A stretch of 64,000 nucleotides of DNA from Pseudomonas sp. NFR16 (GTDB lineage Bacteria > Pseudomonadota > Gammaproteobacteria > Pseudomonadales > Pseudomonadaceae): NCBI RefSeq assembly GCF_900108875.1, contig NZ_FNYJ01000002.1, positions 717,383-781,382 on the forward strand. The letters run 5' to 3'. This document shows positions 20,732 to 29,906 of this stretch, piece after piece; positions within the stretch are counted from its first letter, which is position 1; the number at the start of each line of letters is the position of its first letter. A model generated the notes under the pieces. It did not search any database. It was not told the DNA's origin and saw nothing but the letters and a program-made list of their open reading frames with translations. Made by a program: the position numbers and the translations under genes.

Positions 20732-21451
20732 TTATGGGCACCAGTAGATCTCTAAAGACGGGTTGAGAAACGCACGCACCGGCATTTCAGCGAGGTCATC
20801 GCCCGCCAGCGCCTTGCGCAGGGTTTCCAGTTTTGCCTGCCCGGAAATGGACAGGATTGGCGTTGCGGCCGACGCCAGAAGCGAACGCGTCATGGTCAGG
20901 CGCTGATGAGGCACAGTGGGCGCCTGCATCGGCAGGCAACGGCGTTCGCTGTTCAGATCCAGCGCCTCGGCCAGGTTCGGGCTGTCAGGGAACAGCGAGG
21001 CCGTGTGGCCGTCGTCGCCCATGCCCAGCACCAGCACATCGATCTTCGGCAGCTCTTTGAGCGCCTCGTCGGTGGCGGCCGCTGCTTCATCCAGCGTCGT
21101 GGTCGGGCGATACAGGCTGAAGAAGCCCGCTGCCGCTGCCGGCCCCTGAAACAGATAACGCTTGAGCAGGCCGGCATTGCTGTCGGCGTGTTCGGTCGGC
21201 ACCCAACGCTCGTCAGCGAGGCTGATGCAGACTTTGGACCATTGAATCGGCTTCTGCGCCAGTGCCTGGAAGAACGCCACCGGGCTTTTGCCGCCTGAGA
21301 CGACCAGCGTGGCCACGCCATGCGGGTTACTGGAAATGGCCGCGCTCAAACGCTCGGCCACGTGATCGGCCAGCGCATTGGCCAGCAATTCGGGATTATC
21401 GAATTCCAGGGCTTTCAGACCCGCTGGAAATTCAAGTTCACATATCGCCAT
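20732..21451 (-). CDS. pgl: 6-phosphogluconolactonase Pgl
   Basis: A 239-residue DevB-type lactonase (glucosamine-6-phosphate isomerase-like fold) that hydrolyses 6-phosphogluconolactone. Typical motifs are [18 protein letters not shown] and [19 protein letters not shown]. The start at 21451 (MAICELEFP) overlaps the zwf 3' end by 14 bases; a longer frame to 21484 would enter zwf further. It links zwf and eda in one operon. Confidence 0.95.
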   Translation of the reverse strand: MAICELEFPAGLKALEFDNPELLANALADHVAERLSAAISSNPHGVATLVVSGGKSPVAFFQALAQKPIQWSKVCISLADERWVPTEHADSNAGLLKRYLFQGPAAAAGFFSLYRPTTTLDEAAAATDEALKELPKIDVLVLGMGDDGHTASLFPDSPNLAEALDLNSERRCLPMQAPTVPHQRLTMTRSLLASAATPILSISGQAKLETLRKALAGDDLAEMPVRAFLNPSLEIYWCP

Positions 21452-22907
21452 ACCAGGACCTCCCGTCACGAGTAATGAGCGCAATGGAACTCATTGGTCC
21501 CCAGGAGCCTGCCGCGTAAGGCTTGGGCGCATCGCCCGCCTTCTTCCAACCGGCAATCAGCTGGTCGCACCACTGCCACGCATACTCGATCTCATCTTTG
21601 CGGACAAACAGGTTCTGATTGCCACGCATGACCTCCAACAACAACCGCTCGTACGCATCCGGGATGCGGGCGCTGCGGTAGGCGTCGGAGAAGCTCAGTT
21701 GCAAAGGATTGCTGCGCAATTGCATGCCTTTATCCAGCCCCTGATCCTTGGTCATCACTTGCAGCGAGATACCTTCGTCGGGCTGCAGGCGAATGATCAG
21801 ACGGTTGCTGATCTGCATCCGCTGTTCGGGAGCAAAGATGTAGTGCGGCGGTTCCTTGAAGTGAATCACGATCTGCGACAGCTTCTGCGGCATGCGCTTG
21901 CCGGTACGCAGATAGAACGGAACCCCTGCCCAGCGCCAGTTACGGATATCGGCACGAATGGCAACGAACGTTTCGGTGTCGCTCTGGGTGTTGGAGTTTT
22001 CCTCTTCCAGATAACCGGGGACCGGCTTGCCCTCGCTGTAGCCGGCAATGTACTGCCCGCGAACCACCTGGGTGGCGAGGCGTTCGGGCGTGAACGGTGC
22101 CAGTGCCTTGAGCACTTTCACCTTCTCGTCGCGGATGCTGTCGGCAGACAGATCGCTGGGCGGGTCCATGGCAATCAGGCACAACAGCTGCAACAAGTGG
22201 TTCTGGATCATGTCACGCAGTTGACCCGCCTGATCGAAATAACCCCAGCGGCCCTCGATGCCCACTTTCTCCGCCACAGTAATCTCAACGTGGGAAATGT
22301 AGTTCTGGTTCCATTGGGTTTCGAACAGGCTGTTGGCAAAGCGAAGCGCGATGAGGTTCTGTACGGTGTCTTTGCCCAGATAATGGTCGATCCGGTAAAC
22401 GCGGTTTTCCGGAAGGAATTTGGCCACGGCGTCATTGACCCGGCGCGAAGATGCCAGGTCATGGCCGATAGGCTTTTCAAGCACGGCGCGCGTGCGATCG
22501 GTCAGGCCGACCAGCGCAAGGTTTTCACAGATGGCGCCGTACACCGACGCCGGCGTGGCGAAGTAGGCGATCATGGTCTGTGCGTCGCCCACTTCCTCGG
22601 CAAGCGCAACGTAGTCGTCGCCTTTGAGGAAGTCCACGTGCAGGTAGCTCAGGCGTGCCTGAAAACGCTCCACGTGCTCACTCTCAAGCTGCGCCTCGGG
22701 GACGAAACGGCGCAGGCTTTTGTCGATGTAGGCCAGATGCTCCTGAGGAGTTCCGGGCTCACGGGCCAAGGCAAGAATTCGGGTCTCGGCATGCAGCAGT
22801 CCAGCCCGATCAAGCTGGTACAACGCAGGAAACAGTTTGCGCACTGCCAGGTCACCCAAGGCACCAAACAAGGCAAAAGTGCACGGTTCAACCGTAATCG
22901 AGAGCAT
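21438..22907 (-). CDS. zwf: glucose-6-phosphate 1-dehydrogenase Zwf
   Basis: A 489-residue enzyme that oxidises glucose 6-phosphate to the lactone and makes NAD(P)H. The substrate-binding and catalytic peptide RIDHYLGK is at residues 172-179. The nucleotide-binding loop reads GALGDLA (15-21) in place of the common GASGDLA. It heads the zwf-pgl-eda operon, divergent from its repressor gene hexR. Pseudomonas usually has more than one zwf; this is the HexR-linked copy. Confidence 0.96.
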   Translation of the reverse strand: MLSITVEPCTFALFGALGDLAVRKLFPALYQLDRAGLLHAETRILALAREPGTPQEHLAYIDKSLRRFVPEAQLESEHVERFQARLSYLHVDFLKGDDYVALAEEVGDAQTMIAYFATPASVYGAICENLALVGLTDRTRAVLEKPIGHDLASSRRVNDAVAKFLPENRVYRIDHYLGKDTVQNLIALRFANSLFETQWNQNYISHVEITVAEKVGIEGRWGYFDQAGQLRDMIQNHLLQLLCLIAMDPPSDLSADSIRDEKVKVLKALAPFTPERLATQVVRGQYIAGYSEGKPVPGYLEEENSNTQSDTETFVAIRADIRNWRWAGVPFYLRTGKRMPQKLSQIVIHFKEPPHYIFAPEQRMQISNRLIIRLQPDEGISLQVMTKDQGLDKGMQLRSNPLQLSFSDAYRSARIPDAYERLLLEVMRGNQNLFVRKDEIEYAWQWCDQLIAGWKKAGDAPKPYAAGSWGPMSSIALITRDGRSWYGDM

Positions 22908-22972
22908 AATGTTGGTTCTTTTATCAAGTTAGGCTACAAATACCTTTTTTAAAGGCGTTACTCAAGGCCAAA

Positions 22973-22988
22973 TGTAGTAATAACCACA
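22973..22988. promoter_or_regulatory. candidate HexR operator upstream of zwf
   Basis: TGTAGTAATAACCACA is an imperfect palindrome (6 of 8 positions pair) located 66 bases upstream of the zwf start. It resembles the TTGT-N7/8-ACAA HexR site class reported at Pseudomonas glucose promoters but lacks a perfect left half-site. Its location between zwf and hexR fits. Confidence 0.45.
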
Positions 22989-23013
22989 ACATTTCTTCTG
23001 AAACCACATTACA

Positions 23014-23027
23014 GTGGTGATCACCAC
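23014..23027. promoter_or_regulatory. perfect 14-bp palindrome between zwf and hexR
   Basis: GTGGTGATCACCAC is a perfect palindrome about 110 bases from both gene starts. It does not match the HexR consensus and may be the operator of another regulator, possibly one controlling hexR itself. The regulator is unknown. Confidence 0.5.
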
Positions 23028-23137
23028 AGGCCCTCAGTACGATAGGCCACCTTTGCTACAGGCTAAAGGCCCACGTCACTACCTTTTTAATAAAGGCCCA
23101 TAGATCAGCCTGTTGCAGCTTCATGAAAGGACTTTGA

Positions 23138-24007
23138 ATGGACCGCGTACGCAATCTTCTGGAGCAGATCCAGAGCCGTCTCGACGAGTTGAACAAGGCT
23201 GAACGCAAGGTCGCCGAAGTGATTCTGAGCAACCCTCAGCAGGCCACACGCTTCAGTATCGCTGCGCTGGCGCAGGCGGCAAAGGTCAGCGAGCCGACCG
23301 TTAATCGCTTCTGCCGCTCGTTCGACGTCAGCGGTTATCCGGAGCTCAAACTGCAGCTGGCGCAAAGCCTGGCCAGCGGTGCGGCGTATGTCAGTCGGGC
23401 CGTTGAAGCCGATGACAATCCGGAAGCCTACACGCGCAAGATTTTTGCCAGCGCCATCGCGTCGCTCGACAGCGTCTGTCAGGTGCTCGACCCGAACCTG
23501 ATCAGCAAAGCCGTCGACCTGTTGATCCAGGCGCGTCAGATCCACTTTTTCGGGTTGGGGGCATCGGCACCTGTGGCGCTGGATGCACAGCATAAATTCT
23601 TCCGCTTCAATCTGGCGGTGACGGCCCATGCCGATGTGCTGGTGCAGCGCATGCTGGCGTCCGTGGCGCATACCGGCGAGCTGTTCGTGATCATTTCCTA
23701 CACCGGTCGCACGCGCGAGCTGGTGGAAGTGGCGCGCATCGCCCGCGAGAACGGCGCGTCGGTGCTCGGCCTGACCGCGGCCGACTCACCGCTGGCGAAG
23801 GCCAGCACGTTGAGCCTGAACATCCCGCTGCCCGAAGACACCGACATCTATATGCCCATGACATCACGTATCGTTCAGCTGACCGTGTTGGACGTGCTCG
23901 CGACCGGCATGACGTTGCGCCGCGGCGTGGATTTCCAGCCGCACCTGCGCAAGATCAAGGAAAGCCTCAATGCCAGCCGCTATCCGGCGGATGATGAGTT
24001 GAATTAA
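23138..24007 (+). CDS. hexR: RpiR-family transcriptional repressor HexR
   Basis: A 289-residue regulator with an N-terminal RpiR-type helix-turn-helix (about 1-77, with [20 protein letters not shown]) and a C-terminal SIS domain (about 125-265) that binds KDPG. HexR represses zwf-pgl-eda, edd-glk and gap in Pseudomonas and lets go when KDPG builds up (family knowledge). It is divergent from zwf, and candidate operators lie both here and between edd and gapA. Confidence 0.95.
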   Translation: MDRVRNLLEQIQSRLDELNKAERKVAEVILSNPQQATRFSIAALAQAAKVSEPTVNRFCRSFDVSGYPELKLQLAQSLASGAAYVSRAVEADDNPEAYTRKIFASAIASLDSVCQVLDPNLISKAVDLLIQARQIHFFGLGASAPVALDAQHKFFRFNLAVTAHADVLVQRMLASVAHTGELFVIISYTGRTRELVEVARIARENGASVLGLTAADSPLAKASTLSLNIPLPEDTDIYMPMTSRIVQLTVLDVLATGMTLRRGVDFQPHLRKIKESLNASRYPADDELN

Positions 24008-24028
24008 CGCGTTCATCAGGCACTGTTC

Positions 24029-24163
24029 TGTAGGAGCGTGGCTTGTCCCGCGACCTGCCGGGCACCGGCAGTGAAATCTGCAAATCTGGTGCAACTGATC
24101 CGCCGCATTGTCTGATTTTGCGACGGGTTCCCCGCCGGTCGCGGGACAAGCCACGCTCCTACA
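24029..24163. repeat. REP inverted repeat with 27-bp perfect arms
   Basis: The arms at 24029-24055 and 24137-24163 are exact reverse complements, starting TGTAGGAGCGTGGCTTGTCC. They enclose an 81-base centre. This fills the gap between the converging hexR and mutarotase genes. It is the most perfect REP pair in the window. Confidence 0.9.
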
Positions 24164-24174
24164 GGGCTTCGCAA

Positions 24175-25050
24175 TCAATGCATCAGTTGCGCCTGCAAGC
24201 TCAACCGCGCCTGCTGCCCGGGAGCAAGACCCAATCCATCATCGATGCCTGACACGGCCTCCAGTCGCAAGAAGCCCTGTGCTTCATCGCCGCCAACACC
24301 CAGCAACGGTCGATTGCCGGGATGCCAGACCACCGTGCTGTCGCTGTCGCTCATGTCGATGCTCAACCGACGCGACCACGCATCGTCCTGCAGCGCCAGC
24401 GGTCCTGCATGCTCGAACACGCGTTGACAACAGCCCATCACCCGCAACTCGCCCTTTTGCTCACAATGGCTGCGACTGAGCTCGTCGTAGCCCTGCGCAC
24501 CGTCGAGCCCCTCGAGCGCAACGTCGGCGATATCGCTGATGCGCCAGTAGGCGTGCAGTGCATGCCCGAAGTGGCAGGGCTCGCTGTCTTCATGGCGGGT
24601 TTCGAGCCGCAGATCCATGCCCTGCCCCAGCTCGGCATGCAGATCGGCTTGCCAATCCCACAACGACAGTCGCCAATGCAGCGACACGCTCGCGTCATGG
24701 GTCTGGCTGTCAATCAGTTTCCAGTCGAGCAAGCGCCCCCAGCCATGAACAGGCCAGCCGCCCTCACCGGGATGACGCCCCACCCACGGCCAGCAGACAG
24801 GCACGCCACCTCGGATCGCACCGACATTGGGCCACTGCGACGCACACCACAACCACGGTTTCTGACCCTTGGGCTGAAAATGCAGCAGCTGAGCGCCCTG
24901 CCGACTGAACACCGCCTGACACTGGGGATGATCGATGATCAGCACATCGCGTTGCTGATGACGTTCCCACTGAAAAGTCGGCTGAGGCCGGACCGAGGTA
25001 TAAAAGCGCTGAAGCGGATGCTCAAGCGACTCTGTGTCCCTGTTAGCCAT
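24175..25050 (-). CDS. D-hexose-6-phosphate mutarotase (YeaD family)
   Basis: A 291-residue aldose-1-epimerase-like beta-sandwich enzyme that interconverts alpha and beta anomers of glucose 6-phosphate. Family features are RGGVPVCWPWVGRHP and HGWGRLLDW (catalytic His) and the later HALHAYWRISDI. The start at 25050 (MANRDTES) is inside a longer open frame to 25269 that runs through a terminator hairpin and is not coding. It ends the glucose-uptake series and supplies the anomer used by Zwf (inference). Confidence 0.9.
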   Translation of the reverse strand: MANRDTESLEHPLQRFYTSVRPQPTFQWERHQQRDVLIIDHPQCQAVFSRQGAQLLHFQPKGQKPWLWCASQWPNVGAIRGGVPVCWPWVGRHPGEGGWPVHGWGRLLDWKLIDSQTHDASVSLHWRLSLWDWQADLHAELGQGMDLRLETRHEDSEPCHFGHALHAYWRISDIADVALEGLDGAQGYDELSRSHCEQKGELRVMGCCQRVFEHAGPLALQDDAWSRRLSIDMSDSDSTVVWHPGNRPLLGVGGDEAQGFLRLEAVSGIDDGLGLAPGQQARLSLQAQLMH

Positions 25051-25162
25051 TGCTGTACCAGTCCAGAGAATGGATTCATTTGTCCTTTGCAGCGGCGCTG
25101 CCTGTCGACGATTGTGCTGCGTCGAACGTTGTTTCGCAGGCAGACTGTCCTCGCGGACAAGC

Positions 25163-25183
25163 GCCGTCCTTGCCAAGGACGGC
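25163..25183. other. perfect hairpin in the oprB-mutarotase gap
   Basis: GCCGTCCTT (25163-25171) and AAGGACGGC (25175-25183) form a 9-bp stem with a 3-base loop. No U tract follows on the minus strand. It may act as a processing or pausing structure upstream of the mutarotase gene. Confidence 0.5.
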
Positions 25184-25231
25184 AGATGCAAAACCAAAAA
25201 AACACCCCGAAAAACGAGGCTGGGTGCCGCA

Positions 25232-25262
25232 CAAAAAAAACGGGCAGCCTGGCTGCCCGTAA
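25232..25262 (-). terminator. rho-independent terminator after oprB
   Basis: CGGGCAGCC (25241-25249) pairs with GGCTGCCCG (25251-25259). On the minus strand the stem is followed by eight U (A tract 25232-25240). It lies about 80 bases downstream of the oprB stop, so the mutarotase gene is either read by leak-through or has its own promoter. Confidence 0.88.
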
Positions 25263-25340
25263 AGCACACACGACCCTTGATCGTTTGTGAAGCACATCAG
25301 AGAGGTGTGCGGAGGAGCGGGTCCGCACACGATCGCAGCG

Positions 25341-26696
25341 TCAGAACTTCGATTGAATCTTGATGCCTGCTACCAGCGCGTTCTGGACCTCGTCCACACC
25401 GCCTGGGCTCTTCACGTATTGCAGGTTAGGACGCACGGTCAGCCAGTCGGTGACGTGTACACCGTAGTAGATTTCCGAGTTGTATTCGGTCTTCTGGATC
25501 GGCAGGTAACCCGGGTTGTCGTAGTCGTCGATCCCGTTGACGGCGTTGACCAGGCGACGGTTGTCCTGGGCATCGTCGTTCACGTGGATACGCGCGACAC
25601 CGATACCGATGTCATCCTTCGGACGGGCATCGAACGGGCCTTTGTAGACGAAACCGATCTGCTGATAGTTGTCGACGAAGTTGGTGGCTTTGTCATGCAC
25701 AGTGGCGTTGGCGAAGATGCTCAGACCACGGGACGTGTCGCCGTTGTGGCTGGTCAGCTGTTGCTGAGCCACGACCCACCAGCCGTGCTTGTCCTTGTGG
25801 GACTTGAAGTCGCCGCCATTGGTGGCTTGAGGCTGACCTGCTTCGTTCTCGTAGAGGTCGTCCGCGCTTGGGTTACTGATGTAATAACCCAGACGGTATT
25901 CGCCTGGCAGCGAGTTGACGGTTGGCGACCAGACCACTTCCACAGGCACCACGGTCCCTTGCGAGCCGCTGCCACTGAGCTTGAAGCTGTTGCCGGTTTC
26001 CAGGTACGAAGGGTTCTGTTCGTAGACACCGATCTGGGCGAAGACTTCCGGCGTGATGTTGTATTTCACGCGCAATGCCCACTGGCTGACTGGCCAGTTG
26101 TACCAGGTGTTCACGTAGTTACCGACCTGCGAGCCGCAGAACGAAAGGTTCTGGAAGTCGCATGGGAAGCTGTTGAAGTCCTCGCCCTCACCGAAACGAC
26201 CGACCTTGATGTCCAGGGCGCCGTCGAAGTACTTCTGCTTGACCCACATTTGCGTCAGACGCCAGGTCTGACCACGACCCCAGACTTCCTGCGAGGAGCT
26301 GAGTGTGCCGGCGCGCGGGTCGCCGATACGGTCGTTGGAAATGTTGTTACCGCTACGCTCGGTGATCGCCAGCTTGAATTCCGCATCATGCCAACCGAGG
26401 ATTTTCTGCAGATCCATCTGCACACCAAACGCGAACTGATCGCTGTAGCGGCCAGTGCGGTCATCGTTGTAGCCGCCATTGAGGTTGGAGGCGGCTTCGC
26501 CAACATACTCGATGGGGAAGTCGTAACCCTTGTCATACAGCTCCTGGCGCAGACCACCCCAGTCACCGGTCAAGTGTTCGCTGGCTTTGAACGGCTCCAT
26601 TGCAGAGGCCGTTCCGGAAATCGTCAGCGCACTCAGAACAGACAACCCACCGATCAACTGAAACTGGTTAAGCGATTTGCTTCGTACCTTCTTCAT
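25341..26696 (-). CDS. oprB: carbohydrate-selective porin OprB
   Basis: A 451-residue outer-membrane beta-barrel porin for glucose and related sugars. A Sec signal peptide ends about residue 32 (SGTASA). The mature start shows HLTGDWGGLRQELYDKGYD, the OprB family hallmark, and the chain ends with the barrel-type aromatic F. A cysteine pair (CDFQNLSFC) lies mid-protein. It follows gtsD by 137 bp and cooperates with the Gts ABC transporter. Confidence 0.95.
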   Translation of the reverse strand: MKKVRSKSLNQFQLIGGLSVLSALTISGTASAMEPFKASEHLTGDWGGLRQELYDKGYDFPIEYVGEAASNLNGGYNDDRTGRYSDQFAFGVQMDLQKILGWHDAEFKLAITERSGNNISNDRIGDPRAGTLSSSQEVWGRGQTWRLTQMWVKQKYFDGALDIKVGRFGEGEDFNSFPCDFQNLSFCGSQVGNYVNTWYNWPVSQWALRVKYNITPEVFAQIGVYEQNPSYLETGNSFKLSGSGSQGTVVPVEVVWSPTVNSLPGEYRLGYYISNPSADDLYENEAGQPQATNGGDFKSHKDKHGWWVVAQQQLTSHNGDTSRGLSIFANATVHDKATNFVDNYQQIGFVYKGPFDARPKDDIGIGVARIHVNDDAQDNRRLVNAVNGIDDYDNPGYLPIQKTEYNSEIYYGVHVTDWLTVRPNLQYVKSPGGVDEVQNALVAGIKIQSKF

Positions 26697-26715
26697 CCCT
26701 TAAATCCTCGTTTTA

Positions 26716-26723
26716 TTGTTATT
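26716..26723 (-). promoter_or_regulatory. oprB: A-rich CA motif in the oprB leader (candidate Hfq/Crc target)
   Basis: The mRNA-sense strand reads AATAACAA, matching the AANAANAA core recognised by Hfq with Crc in Pseudomonas catabolite repression. It lies 20 bases upstream of the oprB start. OprB and glucose uptake are known Crc-controlled functions. Confidence 0.45.
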
Positions 26724-26760
26724 AGCTATGAACAGCGTTGTAACCACTTGCTTCGTGTGC

Positions 26761-26798
26761 CTGACAGGCCTCTTTTACGGCAGAAATCGGCCTGTCAG
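26761..26798 (-). other. 10-bp stem-loop between gtsD and oprB
   Basis: CTGACAGGCC (26761-26770) and GGCCTGTCAG (26789-26798) pair perfectly around an 18-base loop. No U run follows. Located just after the gtsD stop, it may protect the upstream transcript end or tune oprB relative to gts. Confidence 0.55.
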
Positions 26799-26833
26799 AT
26801 GTGCTCGTTGATGAAGTGCTCCTGCTTACGGGA

Positions 26834-27994
26834 TCAGTTGCGGTTAAGCCGCGTGACGTTCCCCATGTTTTCAACCGGTTGAGACTTTCCCAGAGCCCCC
26901 AGACGCTCGCCGCTTTTGGCGTCGAACAGCAGAACCTTGGCTGGATCGAATTGCAACGTCAGTGTCTCGCCCACCGCAGGGGCGACGTCTGGCGCCAGTC
27001 GGCAGCAGACCTTGCTGTCATTGAGGGTCACGAAGACCAGCGTATCCGGGCCAGTCGGTTCGGTAACCTGAACCTCGGCGCGAATGGTCGGCATCCCCGC
27101 AGCCTCGCCGGACGCTAGCACGATCTGCTCAGGACGAAGGCCCAGAATCACCTCACGGTCTTCGAGGCCCGCGTCGTTCATGTTCATCGGCAGCTCACAG
27201 CGCGCCTGGCCGCTGTCGAGCAACGCAACCAGCCGACCGTCCTTGCGTTGCAGCCGCAGCGGGATGAAGTTCATTGGCGGCGAACCGATGAAGCTGGCAA
27301 CGAACAGATTGGCCGGATCATTGTAGATCTGCTTCGGCGTGCCGAACTGCTGAATGATCCCGTCCTTCATGACTGCCACTTTGTCGCCCAGCGTCATCGC
27401 CTCGATCTGGTCGTGGGTCACGTAGACCGTGGTGGTCTTCAGACGCTGGTGCATCAGCTTCATTTCCGTGCGCATCTCGACCCGCAGCTTGGCGTCGAGG
27501 TTGGAAAGAGGCTCGTCGAACAGGTAGATTTTTGGACGACGCGCCAGTGCTCGGCCCATCGCCACACGCTGTTGCTGACCACCGGACAACTGGCCCGGCT
27601 TGCGGTTGAGCAAGTGTTCGATCTGCAGCAGCTTGGCCACGCGGGCGACTTCGGCGTCGATGTCCGTCTGGCTCATCTTGCGAATCTTCAGGCCGAACTC
27701 GATGTTTTCGCGCACGCTCATGGTCGGGTACAGCGCGTAGGACTGGAACACCATCGCGATGTCGCGATCCTTGGGGCTCATGCCGCTGACATCCTGGTCG
27801 CCAATCATGATCGCGCCGCCAGTGATGTTCTCAAGACCTGCGATGCAGTTCATCAGGGTCGACTTACCGCAGCCCGAAGGCCCCACCAGAATCAGGAACT
27901 CGCCGTCCTTGATCGACAGCTCGATGTTCTTGAGGGTGTCCGGCAGACCGGTCCCGTATGTCTTGTTTACATTGCGAAGTTCAAGCGTTGCCAT
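26834..27994 (-). CDS. gtsD: glucose ABC transporter ATPase GtsD
   Basis: A 386-residue MalK/UgpC-type ATPase. Walker A GPSGCGKST is near residues 37-45. The signature LSGGQQQRVAMGRALA, Walker B IYLFDEPLSNLDAKLR and switch VTHDQ are intact. A C-terminal TOBE/MalK regulatory region (about 235-386) follows. It energises GtsBC. It lies 2 bases downstream of gtsC. Confidence 0.95.
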   Translation of the reverse strand: MATLELRNVNKTYGTGLPDTLKNIELSIKDGEFLILVGPSGCGKSTLMNCIAGLENITGGAIMIGDQDVSGMSPKDRDIAMVFQSYALYPTMSVRENIEFGLKIRKMSQTDIDAEVARVAKLLQIEHLLNRKPGQLSGGQQQRVAMGRALARRPKIYLFDEPLSNLDAKLRVEMRTEMKLMHQRLKTTTVYVTHDQIEAMTLGDKVAVMKDGIIQQFGTPKQIYNDPANLFVASFIGSPPMNFIPLRLQRKDGRLVALLDSGQARCELPMNMNDAGLEDREVILGLRPEQIVLASGEAAGMPTIRAEVQVTEPTGPDTLVFVTLNDSKVCCRLAPDVAPAVGETLTLQFDPAKVLLFDAKSGERLGALGKSQPVENMGNVTRLNRN

Positions 27995-27996
27995 GA

Positions 27997-28842
27997 TTAC
28001 CCCTTGACTGCGCCGGCCGTCAGCCCGCGCACGAAATACTTGCCTGCGACCACGTAGACCAGCAGGGTCGGCAGTCCGGCGATCATCGCCGCTGCCATAT
28101 CAACGTTGTATTCCTTGACGCCGGTGCTGGTGTTGACCAGGTTGTTCAGCGCCACCGTGATCGGCTGCGAGTCACCACTGGAGAACACCACGCCGAACAG
28201 GAAGTCGTTCCAGATCTGGGTAAATTGCCAGATCAGGCAGACCATGATGATCGGTGTCGACATCGGCAGAATGATCCGACGGAAAATCGTGAAGAAGCCT
28301 GCGCCATCCAGGCGAGCGGCCTTCACCAGAGCATCCGGAATGCTGACGTAGTAGTTGCGAAAGAACAGCGTCGTGAACGCCAGCCCGTAAACCACGTGCA
28401 CCAACACCAGCCCGGTCGTGGTGCTGGCCAGCCCCATCTTGCCGAGGGTGAACGATGCCGGCAGCAGGACGGTCTGGAATGGCAGGAAGCAACCGAACAG
28501 CAACAGACCGAAAAACAACTGCGAGCCGCGGAAGCGCCACATCGACAACACGTAGCCGTTCAACGCACCGATGGCGGTGGAGATCAGCACCGCCGGAACG
28601 GTGATCAGGAACGAGTTCCAGAAGTAGCCCTTTACAGTGGCCCAGGCTTTGATCCAGCCGATGGTGGTCACTTCGGCGGGCCAGCTGAGCAGGTTGCCGG
28701 TGCCGATGTCTTCAGGCGACTTGAAGCTGGTCAACAGCATCACCACCAGCGGCACCAGGTAAATCAGGACAGCCGCGATGAGCACCGCGTAAATCGCAAC
28801 GCGGCTCAGGCTGATGGAAGGTTTGCCGGCGAGACTAGTCAT
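27997..28842 (-). CDS. gtsC: glucose ABC transporter permease GtsC
   Basis: A 281-residue MalG-type inner-membrane permease with about six transmembrane segments. The EAA loop DALVKAARLDGAGFFTIFRR docks the ATPase GtsD. It overlaps the gtsB 3' end by 8 bases, so translation is coupled. Confidence 0.94.
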   Translation of the reverse strand: MTSLAGKPSISLSRVAIYAVLIAAVLIYLVPLVVMLLTSFKSPEDIGTGNLLSWPAEVTTIGWIKAWATVKGYFWNSFLITVPAVLISTAIGALNGYVLSMWRFRGSQLFFGLLLFGCFLPFQTVLLPASFTLGKMGLASTTTGLVLVHVVYGLAFTTLFFRNYYVSIPDALVKAARLDGAGFFTIFRRIILPMSTPIIMVCLIWQFTQIWNDFLFGVVFSSGDSQPITVALNNLVNTSTGVKEYNVDMAAAMIAGLPTLLVYVVAGKYFVRGLTAGAVKG

Positions 28843-29743
28843 TGCGCTTGGCCCTCAACTCCGAATACAGATAGGGCACCAGGATCGCGAGAATCGCACC
28901 GAGCATCAGGATCGCACTGGCCGAGCCCATGCCCATCTGGCCGCGGCTGAATGTGAAGGAATACATGAACATGGCAGGCAGGTCGGAGGAATAGCCAGGA
29001 CCACCCGCCGTCATCGCCGCAACAAGGTCGAAGCTCTTGATTGCGATGTGCGCCAGAATCATCACGGCACTGAAGAACACCGGACGCAGGCTTGGCAGCA
29101 CCACTTTCCAGTAGATTTTCGGCATGCTTGCGCCATCGATCTGCGCTGCGCGGATGATCGACTGATCGACGCCCCGCAGGCCGGCCAGGAACATGGCCAT
29201 GATGAAGCCCGACGCTTGCCACACAGCCGCGATGACCAGGCAGTAAACCACCCGATCCGGATCGATCAGCCAGTCCAGACGAAAGCCTTCCCAGCCCCAG
29301 TCCCGCAGTAATTTGTCCAGGCCCATGCCCGGGTTGAGCAGCCATTTCCAGGCCGTACCGGTGACGATCATCGACAGCGCCATCGGGTACAGGTAAATGG
29401 TGCGAATGAAGCCTTCACGACGAATGCGCTGATCCAGGAACACGGCGAGCAGCACGCCGACGACCATGCTGATGCCGATGAACATCCCGCCGAACACAGC
29501 GAGGTTCTTGCTCGCAACCCACCAACGATCGTTGTCGAACAAGCGCGCGTATTGCGCCAGACCCACCCATTTGTAGCTGGGCAGAAAAGTGGAATTGGTG
29601 AACGACAGAACGAACGTCCACAGGATGTAGCCGTAGAAGCCCACCAATACGATGAACATGCTTGGCGCCAGCACCAGTTTGGGTAGCCAGCGCTGCAGTG
29701 CATCGAACGGCGAGGCTTTGCTGAACACAGCAACAGAACTCAT
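28835..29743 (-). CDS. gtsB: glucose ABC transporter permease GtsB
   Basis: A 302-residue MalF-type permease. Hydrophobic helices begin at about residue 22. The EAA loop is IIRAAQIDGASMPKIYWKVV near residues 198-217. It pairs with GtsC to form the channel. A 163-bp gap containing a REP pair separates it from gtsA, which may lower its expression relative to the abundant binding protein. Confidence 0.94.
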   Translation of the reverse strand: MSSVAVFSKASPFDALQRWLPKLVLAPSMFIVLVGFYGYILWTFVLSFTNSTFLPSYKWVGLAQYARLFDNDRWWVASKNLAVFGGMFIGISMVVGVLLAVFLDQRIRREGFIRTIYLYPMALSMIVTGTAWKWLLNPGMGLDKLLRDWGWEGFRLDWLIDPDRVVYCLVIAAVWQASGFIMAMFLAGLRGVDQSIIRAAQIDGASMPKIYWKVVLPSLRPVFFSAVMILAHIAIKSFDLVAAMTAGGPGYSSDLPAMFMYSFTFSRGQMGMGSASAILMLGAILAILVPYLYSELRAKRND

Positions 29744-29784
29744 GGTGAAATCCAGTACAGAAAGATGAAGAGTGCAAATACGCC

Positions 29785-29890
29785 CTGCAGGAGCGACCGA
29801 GGTAGCGCTCTACCTTGCCCGCGATAAGTTGTGCCAGGTTCATCAGTGTTGACTGACACGACACGATCGCGGGCAAGCGCGCTCCTACAG
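29785..29890. repeat. REP inverted pair between gtsA and gtsB
   Basis: A left half (CTGCAGGAGCG... CTTGCCCGCGAT, ending 29824) with a small internal insertion, and a right half (ATCGCGGGCAAGCGCGCTCC, 29866-29885), face each other. In the minus-strand mRNA this sits between gtsA and gtsB and could stabilise the gtsA 3' end. Confidence 0.8.
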
Positions 29891-29906
29891 ATTTTGCTGC
29901 TACTTG

